Source: Endomicrobium sp.
Lineage (GTDB): Bacteria > Elusimicrobiota > Endomicrobiia > Endomicrobiales > Endomicrobiaceae
Length of the DNA stretch: 58,682 nt
Reading direction: 5' to 3'
Assembly: GCA_031271205.1 (NCBI GenBank)
Contig: JAISWG010000011.1
Location: 1-58,682 of the forward strand
Shown here: positions 8,280 through 16,363 of the stretch, in pieces
How positions within the stretch are numbered: the stretch's first letter is position 1
How the letters are laid out: every line of letters begins with the position of its first letter
Made by a program: the position numbers and the translations under genes
The notes under the pieces: model-generated
Told to the model about the DNA's origin: nothing
The model's database searches: none
The model's input: only the letters and a program-made list of their open reading frames with translations

Positions 8280-8760
8280 ATCTTTCAACTATTAAATTTA
8301 TTAAAGTCATTGTGGATTTTCCTCTTACGCAAGGTGATCTGTAAACTTTTTTTACAAACTCTCTCCCTATTATTTCAGACAACTTATAATCACCACCCTT
8401 TACCAAAATATCTGGACGAATTTCTCTTAAAATTTTCTCGGGAGTATACTCGTTAAACACAACCACATAATCAACTGGTTTTAATGAAAGAATAAATTTC
8501 GCTCTGTCCTTTTCACCAACCAACGGTCTTTTTGGACCTTTAAGAAAACGTAAGGATTTGTCAGAATTTATGGCAACTATTAAAACATCACCCATGCTTT
8601 TAGCTTTTTTTAATAGATTTACATGCCCTAAGTGCAACAAATCAAAACACCCATTTGTGAAAACGACTTTCTTACCTGCTTTTTGGAGTCTTACAACTTC
8701 TAACTTCATTTCTTTTCTTGTTAAAGCTCTATCTAAAGATTTTAAAGCTTTCTTGCACAT
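8263..8760 (-). CDS. rfaE2: ADP-heptose synthase-type nucleotidyltransferase (RfaE2/HldE C-domain)
   Basis: 165 aa cytidylyltransferase-fold protein with 'VVFTNGCFDLLHLGHVNLL' (HxGH), 'AINSDKSLRFLKGPKRPL', 'PEKILREIRPDILVKGGDY' and a closing 'STMTLINLIVERYG'. This matches the standalone second domain of HldE (D-glycero-beta-D-manno-heptose 1-phosphate adenylyltransferase), which makes ADP-heptose for LPS core. The RfaE1 kinase half is absent from this ORF and not seen in the window. ATG 8760 has a strong AGAGGAAG site. It overlaps the thiD2-like gene. Other nucleotidyltransferases of the fold are a weaker alternative. Confidence 0.85.
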   Translation of the reverse strand: MCKKALKSLDRALTRKEMKLEVVRLQKAGKKVVFTNGCFDLLHLGHVNLLKKAKSMGDVLIVAINSDKSLRFLKGPKRPLVGEKDRAKFILSLKPVDYVVVFNEYTPEKILREIRPDILVKGGDYKLSEIIGREFVKKVYRSPCVRGKSTMTLINLIVERYGSGK

Positions 8761-8881
8761 TACTTCCTCTTTAAATTAGACTTTAGAATCCTAATTACCA
8801 ACTTATATTATATTATTCTATAGATTTAGCGCATTAATAATAGAAAAGGAGCGCTTTTTGCGCACTGAGAAATTATAACTT

Positions 8882-10315
8882 CTACTTCCATTTTAAAATT
8901 GGTTTTCTGGCAGCTTCTACTTCGTTTAATCTTCTTACAGGAGTATTTATCGGAGCATCCTTTAATTTTTGTAACTCTTGACAAGATTCTTCAAGAATAA
9001 TTTTATTGACGACATTTACAAATTTATCTAAAGTCTCTTTTGATTCAGTTTCCGTAGGCTCAATCATTATAGCTTCATCTACAATCAAAGGGAAATATAT
9101 CGTTGGAGCATAATAGCCATAATCTAAAAGCCTTTTTGCGATGTCTATAGTTCTTATATCATTTTTAAACAAAGGTTTCGGAGAAAGAACAAACTCATGC
9201 ATACACCTATTGCCTGCAGGAACATTAATTTTATCTTTAAATTTGGCAAGCATATAGTTTGCATTAAGAACTGCCTGTTTGGAAACATTTTTTAACCCTT
9301 TTCCTCCAAGCGCCTTCACATACGCATAAGCTCTTAATATCACAGGAAAATTTCCAAAGAATGCTTTTAACTTGCCAATGCTTTTTAATTTCTTATAATT
9401 TAATACATATTTGTCTTTCTTTTTTTCCACCCTAGGAACAGGAAGAAAGGGCTCCAAAAAAGATTTAACTCCAATAGGTCCAGACCCCGGTCCACCACCA
9501 CCATGAGGTGTTGAAAAAGTTTTATGCAGATTTATATGCATAACATCAAATCCCATGTCGCCCGGTCTTACTATTCCCATAACTGCGTTGAAATTTGCGC
9601 CATCATAATACAAAAGACTTCCATTGTCATGAATCAATTTCGATATTTTAACTATGTTTTTTTCAAATATTCCCAAAGTATTTGGAACGGTAAGCATAAG
9701 TGCCGCAACTTCAGAAGTTAAAACTTCTTTCAATTTATCATGGGATACGCTACCATCATCTAACTCAGACTTTAACGGAACAATTTCAAATCCAGCAAAA
9801 GCCGCTGAAGCTGGATTTGTGCCATGAGCAGAATCTGGAACAATTATTTTTTTTCTTTTTTGTCTTATAGATTTAAAATACTTAGCTATTACTAAAAGTC
9901 CAGCAAACTCACCGTGAGCACCAGCCGCTTGCTGCAAAGAAAAAGTATCCATGCCAGTAATTTCGCATAAATCTTTTTCTAATTCATACATAACTTCTAA
10001 AGTACCCTGCATAGTTTCAATAGGCTGATAAGGATGTACATTGTTAAACGCATCGTTTTTGGCTATACGCTCATTTATCAACGGATTATATTTCATAGTA
10101 CATGATCCAAGCGGATAAAAAACTGTACTAAGAGCATAATTTTTTTTTGAAAGATTTGTAAAGTGTCTTAATAAGTCGTTCTCAGTAATGCTTGGCAATC
10201 CCAAAGGAATGCCTCTTTTTAAGTTTTCAGGAACTTGAGCATCTATTGCCACATCGCACTCAACACCATACGCCGACTGACATTCCGAAGATAATTCATT
10301 TAATAATTTTTCCAT
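8882..10315 (-). CDS. gcvPB: Glycine dehydrogenase (decarboxylating) subunit 2
   Basis: I take ATG 10315 (MEKLLNELSSECQ...), which has AAGGAT upstream, rather than the longer track start at 10360. The product is 477 aa. The PLP lysine lies in 'INLHKTFSTPHGGGGPGSGP'. Other family segments are 'GSCTMKYNP', 'DSAHGTNPASAAFAGF' and 'MIEPTETES'. With GcvPA it forms the two-chain P protein that decarboxylates glycine and passes the aminomethyl group to GcvH. It is the last gene of the gcvH-gcvPA-gcvPB group; the gap to gcvPA is about 120 bp. Confidence 0.95.
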   Translation of the reverse strand: MEKLLNELSSECQSAYGVECDVAIDAQVPENLKRGIPLGLPSITENDLLRHFTNLSKKNYALSTVFYPLGSCTMKYNPLINERIAKNDAFNNVHPYQPIETMQGTLEVMYELEKDLCEITGMDTFSLQQAAGAHGEFAGLLVIAKYFKSIRQKRKKIIVPDSAHGTNPASAAFAGFEIVPLKSELDDGSVSHDKLKEVLTSEVAALMLTVPNTLGIFEKNIVKISKLIHDNGSLLYYDGANFNAVMGIVRPGDMGFDVMHINLHKTFSTPHGGGGPGSGPIGVKSFLEPFLPVPRVEKKKDKYVLNYKKLKSIGKLKAFFGNFPVILRAYAYVKALGGKGLKNVSKQAVLNANYMLAKFKDKINVPAGNRCMHEFVLSPKPLFKNDIRTIDIAKRLLDYGYYAPTIYFPLIVDEAIMIEPTETESKETLDKFVNVVNKIILEESCQELQKLKDAPINTPVRRLNEVEAARKPILKWK

Positions 10316-10433
10316 TTTATATCCTTGTTTATTAACGATACAGATCTGTGCATTAACCAATTAAATCATCAATTAACACTCTCGGAAATTTTGATCTCAT
10401 CGAATTATTTTATAACGAGCAAAATTATACAGC

Positions 10434-11765
10434 TTATATCTTCATCAAAAGCTCTACAAGTCTATTTATTTCCGCTTCAGTTCTTTGCTCTGTTACACAA
10501 AAAAGGAGACAATTTTTAAAATTGTCTCCGGCATTCGATAAATCTAAAGGTCCCAAAATATTATTTTTAAGTAAAACTTTGTTTATCTTTTTTATATTTT
10601 TACTTGTTTCAATTACAAATTCGTTAAAAAAAGTTTCATTTTCAAACTTGGCCTTGAAGCCGTCCAATGATTTTATTTTTGCAAACGCATATCTTGCTTT
10701 AGAAATATTTGTTTCAGCAAGGTTTGAAAAACCTGCATTTCCCCAACCAGACAAAAATACACAAGCAGCTAAAGCATTCAAAGATGCGTTTGTACAAATA
10801 TTAGACGTGGCTTTTTCTCTTCTGATGTGTTGTTCTCTTGACTGCAGCGTTAACACAAAACCTCTTTTGCCATCTCTATCTGTAGTTTGACCTACAATCC
10901 TTCCTGGCATTTTCCATTCTAAAGATTTTTTTACAGCCATAAAACCAATGGTAGCTCCACCCACACTCATCGAAGAACCCAGCGCTTGTCCTTCTCCAAC
11001 AACTATGTCTGCGTTATATTCTCCGGGAGCCTTAAAAACACCCAAAGACAAAGGATTTATAATAACGATAAATAGAGAATTTTTGCTCTTTATTGCCAAA
11101 GACAACGCGTCCATATACTCAACAATACCAAAATAGTTCGGCGATTGTATTACAACCGCGGCAGTATTGTAATCAGTAAGAGAATCCACAGTATTTTTGT
11201 CCAATCGTCCATTGTCTGACAAAGAAATTATTTCTATTTTCGCTTTAGAATTTTCAAGATAGGTTTTTACAGTTTGAATATATTCTGGATGCACTCCGGA
11301 AGAAATTAATATTTTATTTTTGTCACCTACTCTTAAAGCAAGCAAAACTGCCTCTGCAGCTGCTGTAGCACCGTCATAAAGAGAAGCGTTTGAAACATCC
11401 AATCCAGTCAACGCACATATCAAGCTTTGATACTCAAAAACAGCCTGCAAAGTACCTTGACTCGCTTCAGCCTGATAAGGTGTATATGCCGTCCAAAATT
11501 CTGACCTTCCGATAATTTCACCAACTAAAGAAGGAATAAAATGATCGTAAACGCCAGCTCCTCTAAAAGAAATTAACTTTTTATTTTTAGAAGCTATATT
11601 TAAGAAATAATTTAAAAGTTCTTGTTCGGTCTTTCCACCCGAAATGTTTAAATCTTTAACTTTCAAATGACTGGGAATAATTTTGAACAATTCATCAATA
11701 TTACCAATTCCTATGCTTTCAAACATTTGTTTTTTATCTTTTTGATTTTGCGGTGTATAGTCCAT
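10434..11765 (-). CDS. gcvPA: Glycine dehydrogenase (decarboxylating) subunit 1
   Basis: 443 aa, normal for the alpha half of the split P protein. It shows 'SFRGAGVYDHFIPSLV', 'AYTPYQAEASQGTLQAVFEYQ', 'NASLYDGATAAAEA', 'ALGSSMSVGGATIGFMA' and 'GFVLTLQSREQHIRREKATSNICTN', all characteristic. It lacks the PLP lysine, which is in GcvPB. ATG 11765 follows an AGGAT site and lies 15 bp after gcvH. gcvT, needed for the THF-dependent step, and lpd are not in the window, so the complete cleavage system must rely on distant genes or be incomplete. Confidence 0.95.
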   Translation of the reverse strand: MDYTPQNQKDKKQMFESIGIGNIDELFKIIPSHLKVKDLNISGGKTEQELLNYFLNIASKNKKLISFRGAGVYDHFIPSLVGEIIGRSEFWTAYTPYQAEASQGTLQAVFEYQSLICALTGLDVSNASLYDGATAAAEAVLLALRVGDKNKILISSGVHPEYIQTVKTYLENSKAKIEIISLSDNGRLDKNTVDSLTDYNTAAVVIQSPNYFGIVEYMDALSLAIKSKNSLFIVIINPLSLGVFKAPGEYNADIVVGEGQALGSSMSVGGATIGFMAVKKSLEWKMPGRIVGQTTDRDGKRGFVLTLQSREQHIRREKATSNICTNASLNALAACVFLSGWGNAGFSNLAETNISKARYAFAKIKSLDGFKAKFENETFFNEFVIETSKNIKKINKVLLKNNILGPLDLSNAGDNFKNCLLFCVTEQRTEAEINRLVELLMKI

Positions 11766-11780
11766 ATTATATTATCCTGT

Positions 11781-12155
11781 TTATACTAATTTTTTATAAT
11801 CATTAGCTTTCAATAAATCGTCTAATTCTTTTTTATTGAAGAACTCTATTACAAACAAATATCCTTCTTCATAAGGGGAATTATTTACAAGCTCGGGACT
11901 TCCTAAAACATTATTATTTATCTCAACAATTTTTCCACTTACTGGTGCATATATATCAAATGCAGATTTTACAGACTCCACAACTGCTGCAGGTTGTTCT
12001 TTCTTTACACCTGTACCTATTTCAGGAAGCTCTACATGTACTATATCTGTAATTTCATGTTGGGCAAAATCTGTAATGCCAACCTTTATTTTATTCTCTT
12101 CAATTTTCACCCACTCGTGGGTTTTTGTATACAATAAATCTTGTGGAATATTCAT
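11781..12155 (-). CDS. gcvH: Glycine cleavage system H protein
   Basis: 124 aa lipoyl-carrier protein of standard size. The lipoylation lysine is in 'VVESVKSAFDIYAPVSG'. The start 'LLYTKTHEWVKIEENKIKVGITDFAQ' and end 'LDDLLKANDYKKLV' fit the family. It shuttles the aminomethyl and hydrogen intermediates between P, T and L proteins. ATG 12155 has GAGGG upstream. First of three gcv genes, with 15-bp spacing to gcvPA. The outer-membrane-like gene ends 20 bp before it, so the transcript may start further upstream. Confidence 0.96.
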   Translation of the reverse strand: MNIPQDLLYTKTHEWVKIEENKIKVGITDFAQHEITDIVHVELPEIGTGVKKEQPAAVVESVKSAFDIYAPVSGKIVEINNNVLGSPELVNNSPYEEGYLFVIEFFNKKELDDLLKANDYKKLV

Positions 12156-12175
12156 CCATACCCTCTTTTTTTGAT

Positions 12176-12673
12176 TTATAAATAATACTTTATGCTGATT
12201 TTTGGAATATTTTCTACATTCGTTCCAACAGAATTTGTTCCTCCGCCTCCTATACTAAAAGAAAGACCTGCCTGAGTAGAGAGAGATAAATTGTCCAGCA
12301 CAAACCATTCAACACCGAACCCTCCTGTAATAATACCGAATGTTTTTTTTCTTCTATATAAAGCCAAACTTACACTAGAAAAAACATTTAACTTTTTATA
12401 AGATTTTATTACATATAAAAATTCTCCTCCCACAATATATCTGTTCTTATCTGCATAATTGTCATCTATTCTAAACCCTAAAAAACCTTCAATACCGACA
12501 AGATCAGTCAACCAGTATCTTGCAGAAAGTACAGGCAAGTGTAGCACAGAAGAATTAAAACCAATTCCAATTTTTTTAGCAAGTTGTCTTTCAGAAACTA
12601 CATTTATTTGAACCGCAATAGCAGAAGATATTAATACACTAACACATAACAACGTTAATATTACCTTTTTCAT
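12176..12673 (-). CDS. Small outer-membrane beta-barrel-like protein
   Basis: 165 aa. Residues 1-20 (MKKVILTLLCVSVLISSAIA) are a clear Sec signal peptide. The mature part alternates short hydrophobic and polar stretches with turns ('ARYWLTDLVGIEGFLGFRI', 'FGIITGGFGVEWFVLDNLSL', 'LSFSIGGGG') and ends 'KISIKYYL', a pattern of eight-stranded outer-membrane barrels (OmpW/OprF-like). I cannot name a family. It lies 17 bp from a TPR gene upstream and 20 bp from gcvH downstream. An envelope role is inference. Confidence 0.6.
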   Translation of the reverse strand: MKKVILTLLCVSVLISSAIAVQINVVSERQLAKKIGIGFNSSVLHLPVLSARYWLTDLVGIEGFLGFRIDDNYADKNRYIVGGEFLYVIKSYKKLNVFSSVSLALYRRKKTFGIITGGFGVEWFVLDNLSLSTQAGLSFSIGGGGTNSVGTNVENIPKISIKYYL

Positions 12674-12689
12674 TTGATTTATCTCCTAA

Positions 12690-13313
12690 TTATTTTATCT
12701 CATTAATTCTTTTTTGAGCTTTTTCAGCTTCTTGTGTTGCCGGGAAACTAATCAATACTTCATTAAACGTCTTTACAGCTTCGTCTTTGAAACCTGCCCC
12801 AAGATAATACTCAGCTAAATTTAAATAAATATCTCTTATTAAGAAGTGGTCAGGATATTTGTCTATAAATTTTTTTGATACAGTTATAGCGTTGAAATAA
12901 TCTTTCTTAGAGTCATAAATATAAATAATTCTTACTAAAGCCAAAGGTTTTATAGTTTCTGGCTTAGCTTTACTTTCAGTTTCTTTTAGGATATTTAAAG
13001 CCTCATCATAAAACTGAAGTTCCATGAGCATGTCGGCTCTAAATAATTTTGCTTGATATGCTGCAGGGGTTTTTGGATACTTTGCTATAACTTCATCCAG
13101 CATTGCTATGCCTAATTGCTGATTTCTGTTGGCAAAAGCGGAATAGGCTTTTGCCAAGTCTAGTGAAGATGAATTATTAATTTTATAAACTTTTAAACAA
13201 TAAATAAAAATTACAACAATTACAAGCAAAACTACGAAAATTATAATTGCTAAAACTTTTATGGCTGATCTGGCAATAATATCAGGAATTTTTTTTAAAA
13301 AATTGCTTTGCAT
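12690..13313 (-). CDS. Single-pass membrane protein with TPR repeats
   Basis: 207 aa. A basic N-terminus is followed by a transmembrane helix at ~18-38 (AIKVLAIIIFVVLLVIVVIF). The rest is helical with TPR-like repeats ('AYQAKLFRADMLMELQFYDEALNIL', 'IYLNLAEYYLGAGFKDEAVKTFNEVLISFP'). The layout resembles YfgM/BamD-like periplasmic scaffolds, but no specific assignment is justified. Its start overlaps the PHP gene by 32 bp (13282-13313), so it is translationally coupled to it. Confidence 0.65.
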   Translation of the reverse strand: MQSNFLKKIPDIIARSAIKVLAIIIFVVLLVIVVIFIYCLKVYKINNSSSLDLAKAYSAFANRNQQLGIAMLDEVIAKYPKTPAAYQAKLFRADMLMELQFYDEALNILKETESKAKPETIKPLALVRIIYIYDSKKDYFNAITVSKKFIDKYPDHFLIRDIYLNLAEYYLGAGFKDEAVKTFNEVLISFPATQEAEKAQKRINEIK

Positions 13314-13965
13314 TCTTACAATCTCCTTTATTAACTAATTCCAAAGAATTCTTTTGCATATCGTCAAAAAAATCTACATAAAGACCCGCGTCAGATAGAA
13401 CTTTTGCTACAAGTCTTTTTGTTAAAAGATTTTCAGGTTCATGAGTGTCAGTATTAATAACAAGTTTTGCTTTATTTTTTAAAGCAATTTGAGCAACTTC
13501 TTTGTTTGTAATACCATGTTTTGATTTTGTAGTAATCTCTATTTTTACATCATTTTTTGCTGCAAGCAGAGCAACCTCATCAGATAAATGGCCTGGATGT
13601 GCTAGTATGTCTATCTTTGCCTCAACAGCAGCCAGATTTGTCCCTTCAGGAACTACTTCTTCAATAGTTTCCCCATGAACTAGAACAACTTTTGCTCCAA
13701 GCGCTTTGCACTCACAAGAAACCTCTCTAATGAGACGAGGAGGAACATATGTAAGTTCAGCACCCGGTAAAACAAATATACCATAGTTTTCAGTCAAAAT
13801 CTTAGCTAATTTCGCAATTCTAGAGATAACAAAATCCATATTTGAGTGGTCAACATGATCTGTAATAGCTATGGCTGTATATCCATACCTTTTAGCTCTA
13901 TAAACAAGTTCAGATGGACTTAAAACCCCGTCTGAAAATAGTGTATGTGTATGTAAATCTATCAT
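13282..13965 (-). CDS. PHP-domain phosphoesterase/hydrolase
   Basis: 227 aa with the PHP metal motifs 'DLHTHTLFSDG', 'AITDHVDHSN', 'LPGAELTYVP', 'ILAHPGHLS', 'IEITTKSKHG' and 'LVINTDTHEPENLL'. Such proteins are trinuclear-metal phosphoesterases; known relatives hydrolyse histidinol phosphate, nucleoside 3',5'-bisphosphates or oligoribonucleotides. The short histidinol-phosphatase-like type fits best, but no his biosynthesis gene is nearby. It is the first gene of the run leading to gcv. About 160 bp upstream lies one copy of a 48-nt dispersed repeat. Confidence 0.8.
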   Translation of the reverse strand: MIDLHTHTLFSDGVLSPSELVYRAKRYGYTAIAITDHVDHSNMDFVISRIAKLAKILTENYGIFVLPGAELTYVPPRLIREVSCECKALGAKVVLVHGETIEEVVPEGTNLAAVEAKIDILAHPGHLSDEVALLAAKNDVKIEITTKSKHGITNKEVAQIALKNKAKLVINTDTHEPENLLTKRLVAKVLSDAGLYVDFFDDMQKNSLELVNKGDCKNAKQFFKKNS

Positions 13966-14384
13966 AGTTTATTCCCTCGATAAAATTGTAACAAAAACTT
14001 TGAATACAATCAACGAAATGTAAAAACTCTCAAAAACAGCAAACACTATCTACAACAGAATTTGATATGTTTTATTCTATCAATACAATTTTGATTTATA
14101 TTAAAGTAATTACTAAATTACAGCTTAAAACCTAAGCACATCGTTTTTATATCCCCTAAAAGAAAAAATAAATTTTTTGATGTAATGTTTTAAATTGGAA
14201 ATAGTTTTATGTTTTAGGAAGAAAATTGCTGCAGCAAAAGTCACAAAATCACCAGAAAAAAAACTTCATTTTGTCTCATCGAGACTAACAATAAATCAAA
14301 GAGAATCCTTTGCTCGTAAATTTTTATCAAAAAAAATAGATCATATCGCGCACTCTTAATAAACTATTTAATTAATGCAAGAAT
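13966..14384. other. Intergenic region, AT-rich, with one copy of a dispersed repeat
   Basis: About 420 bp between the PHP gene (leftward) and the end of rplS. I see no ORF with a ribosome site and no stable RNA. Apart from the 48-nt element at 14128-14175, nothing is recognisable. Stop codons interrupt all frames in 14200-14340, where a faintly coding-like stretch could be an old gene remnant. Confidence 0.5.
14128..14175 (-). repeat. 48-nt dispersed repeat, copy 1
   Basis: Matches 24469-24516 at 46 of 48 positions (core 'cctaagcacatcgttttta'). Read on the minus strand it contains AGGGGAYAT followed at about 10 nt by ATG TGC TTA GGT, i.e. a Shine-Dalgarno plus start codon that opens a very short reading frame (MCLG...). 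It lies about 160 bp upstream of the PHP gene start. Confidence 0.75.
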
Positions 14385-14759
14385 CTACCTAACCACGTCT
14401 TTTTTTACAAATCTCTTTGAAGAATCTTCAGCAATTCTTGCAGCTTTTCCTGAAAGATTTCTCAAGTAGTATAATTTTGCTCTGCGGACTTTCCCATGTC
14501 TTACAATTTCAACCTTATCTATACGAGGAGAGTTGATAGGAAAAATTCTCTCTACGCCTATACCAAATGAAATTTTTCTAACTGTAAAAGTTTTTGAAAA
14601 ACCGCTGCCTTTTATGCGAATAACAACCCCTTCAAAAATCTGAATTCTTTCATTTCCGCCTTCAACTATTTTAAAGTATACCTTCACCTGATCACCTGGC
14701 TTAAAAGATACACCTAAATCTCTCTTTTGTAATGATTGAACATACTCTAATAATGACAT
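14385..14759 (-). CDS. rplS: Ribosomal protein L19
   Basis: 124 aa, full-length L19. Diagnostic segments are '[29 protein letters not shown]', '[37 protein letters not shown]' and a basic end 'GKAARIAE'. It sits at the 30S-50S interface. It is the last gene of the conserved rpsP-khpA-rimM-trmD-rplS cluster, all read on the minus strand, and follows trmD by about 70 bp. Confidence 0.97.
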   Translation of the reverse strand: MSLLEYVQSLQKRDLGVSFKPGDQVKVYFKIVEGGNERIQIFEGVVIRIKGSGFSKTFTVRKISFGIGVERIFPINSPRIDKVEIVRHGKVRRAKLYYLRNLSGKAARIAEDSSKRFVKKDVVR

Positions 14760-14827
14760 TTTCTACTCCTATAAATAACAACAACGCGAAAACAAAAAAA
14801 AACACCGCATTTTAATATATCTTCAAC

Positions 14828-15532
14828 TTATTTTATTTTTAGCAAATCAGGACGTCTTTCTTCTGTACGTTTATAAGATTCTTTTTGACGCCAAGACTCA
14901 ATTTTCTTATGATCTCCTGACAAAAGGACATCTGGTACTTTATGACCCTTAAACACAGCGGGTCTTGTATAATGGGGATAATCTAGAAGCCCATTGTAAA
15001 AAGAATCATTAGTTACTGAAGATTTTTCTTTAACAACACCTGGAAGCATTCTGGCCATACTATCAATTAAAACCATCGCAGGAATCTCTCCTCCGGTAAG
15101 AATATAATCTCCTATGGATATTTCTTCGTCAACATAACACATAACACGCTCATCAATCCCTTCATAGTGACCGCATACAAGAATCAAATGTTTAAACTTT
15201 AAAAGATTTTTTAAAATTTCATTGTTTAACGTTTTTCCCTGTGGCGACATATAAATTACACATGATTTGGCATATGGACTTTTATAAAAACCACTCTTTC
15301 TCTTAACGCTTATATTCTTTATAGCATCATAAAAAGGTTGGAGTTTCATAACCATGCCCACGCCGCCACCAAAAGGTCTGTCATCAACTTTTTTATGCCT
15401 ACTCTTAGAAAAAAGCCTTACATCTACCACAGTAATATCAAGAATCTTTTTTTTAGATGCCTTTCCTATCAAACTTTCTGTCAGCACTCCCTGAAACATC
15501 AATGGAAATATTGTAAGAACATCAATCTTCAT
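14828..15532 (-). CDS. trmD: tRNA (guanine-N1)-methyltransferase TrmD
   Basis: 234 aa from ATG 15532 (MKIDVLTIFPLMF), the usual family start. The track start at 15556 only adds residues read inside rimM. SPOUT-fold motifs are 'RPFGGGVGMVMK', 'LVCGHYEGIDERV', 'SIGDYILTGGE' and 'GLLDYPHYTRP'. It methylates G37 of tRNAs with SAM, preventing +1 frameshifting. It overlaps the end of the truncated rimM by 11 bp, showing that this operon coupling persists even though rimM has lost half its coding sequence. Confidence 0.96.
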   Translation of the reverse strand: MKIDVLTIFPLMFQGVLTESLIGKASKKKILDITVVDVRLFSKSRHKKVDDRPFGGGVGMVMKLQPFYDAIKNISVKRKSGFYKSPYAKSCVIYMSPQGKTLNNEILKNLLKFKHLILVCGHYEGIDERVMCYVDEEISIGDYILTGGEIPAMVLIDSMARMLPGVVKEKSSVTNDSFYNGLLDYPHYTRPAVFKGHKVPDVLLSGDHKKIESWRQKESYKRTEERRPDLLKIK

Positions 15533-15836
15533 ACACATAGTAACCACTATACTCAAGAGCGTCGTCAGCTGATTTTACTTTACCATAAATTTTATCGTGT
15601 TCTTTAGGTAGAACTACAAAAATTTTTTTCCTTGCAGAATTAACTTCTTTTACCACACTCTTTAACGCGGGTATCAAAACTTCCTCATTGTAATACTTTA
15701 CAACCCAAACATCGTTGCTACCTGTTAATATAACATCCGAGAGAACACCTATAAGGTTTCCACGTTGATTAAATACCTCAAAACCTAATATATCTGAGAC
15801 CTTCCATTTTAAATCATTATTTTTATAATCCATCAT
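15522..15836 (-). CDS. rimM: RimM reduced to its PRC-barrel domain
   Basis: 104 aa in the rimM position. Full RimM is about 170 aa: an N-terminal RimM beta-barrel followed by a PRC barrel. Here only the PRC barrel is present: 'SDILGFEVFNQRGNLIGVLSDV', 'NDVWVVKYYNEEVLIPAL', 'VVKEVNSARKKIFVVLP'. The ATG at 15836 directly follows the stop of khpA, leaving no room for the missing ~80 residues. The PRC part contacts S19 and the N-domain helps 30S maturation. The short form may be partly functional or in decay. Upstream and downstream couplings are intact and no frameshift is needed. Confidence 0.8.
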   Translation of the reverse strand: MMDYKNNDLKWKVSDILGFEVFNQRGNLIGVLSDVILTGSNDVWVVKYYNEEVLIPALKSVVKEVNSARKKIFVVLPKEHDKIYGKVKSADDALEYSGYYVYED

Positions 15837-16067
15837 TCACTCTACTACTTCTACCGTTGCCCTTTTATCAAGTTTTGCAGAAGCAGAATTCACAATAACT
15901 CTTATTGCCTTAATTATTCTTCCTTCCTTGCCAATAACCTTTCCTCTGTCTCTATCGGCTACTTTTAACTCTAAAACTGTCGTTTTTTCACCTGCAATTT
16001 CTTTGACTTCAGTCTGATCCGGATTATCAACCAAAGCCTTCGCAATCAAAAGCACTAGCTCCTTCAT
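15837..16067 (-). CDS. khpA: KH-domain RNA-binding protein (KhpA/YlqC)
   Basis: 76 aa from ATG 16067 (MKELVLLIAKALVDNP). I prefer it to the track start at 16085 because GGAGG sits at the right distance before 16067, inside the longer ORF. The KH signature is 'VADRDRGKVIGKEGRIIKAIRVIV' with the GxxG loop GKEG. This small protein binds RNA and sits between rpsP and rimM in many bacteria, as here. Its stop codon TGA is followed directly by the rimM ATG. Confidence 0.92.
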   Translation of the reverse strand: MKELVLLIAKALVDNPDQTEVKEIAGEKTTVLELKVADRDRGKVIGKEGRIIKAIRVIVNSASAKLDKRATVEVVE

Positions 16068-16120
16068 TGAATCCGCCTCCTCCATTAATTATTTGATTAA
16101 GAGATAGACATTATTTATTC

Positions 16121-16363
16121 TCAGACGCTTGACTCTTTTTTTATCAATACCGCTACAGTCTCGGAAACTTTTGCACCCACACCTAACCAATAATTGACTC
16201 TGTCCATATTGATATTAAGCTTATTGTCTAAGGCCATAGGATCATACTGCCCTAAAATTTCGATAGACTGCCCATCTCTTTTTGATTTCTGATCAATTAC
16301 AACAAGTCTATAATATGGTTTTTTTGGCTTACCTATTCTTTGCAAACGTAGTCGAACTGCCAT
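16121..16363 (-). CDS. rpsP: Ribosomal protein S16
   Basis: 80 aa, complete S16: 'VRLRLQRIGKPKKPYYRLVVID', 'GQSIEILGQYDP', 'RVNYWLGVGAKVSETV'. 30S assembly protein and first gene of the rpsP-khpA-rimM-trmD-rplS cluster. The ribosome site GGAGG is fused to a nine-G homopolymer (C9 on the plus strand at 16375-16383), which is unusual in such an AT-rich genome and could vary in length. Confidence 0.97.
   Translation of the reverse strand: MAVRLRLQRIGKPKKPYYRLVVIDQKSKRDGQSIEILGQYDPMALDNKLNINMDRVNYWLGVGAKVSETVAVLIKKESSV

Noticed and set aside
10522-10890. 122-aa plus ORF opposite gcvPA
   Set aside because: Antisense shadow of a well-supported gene.
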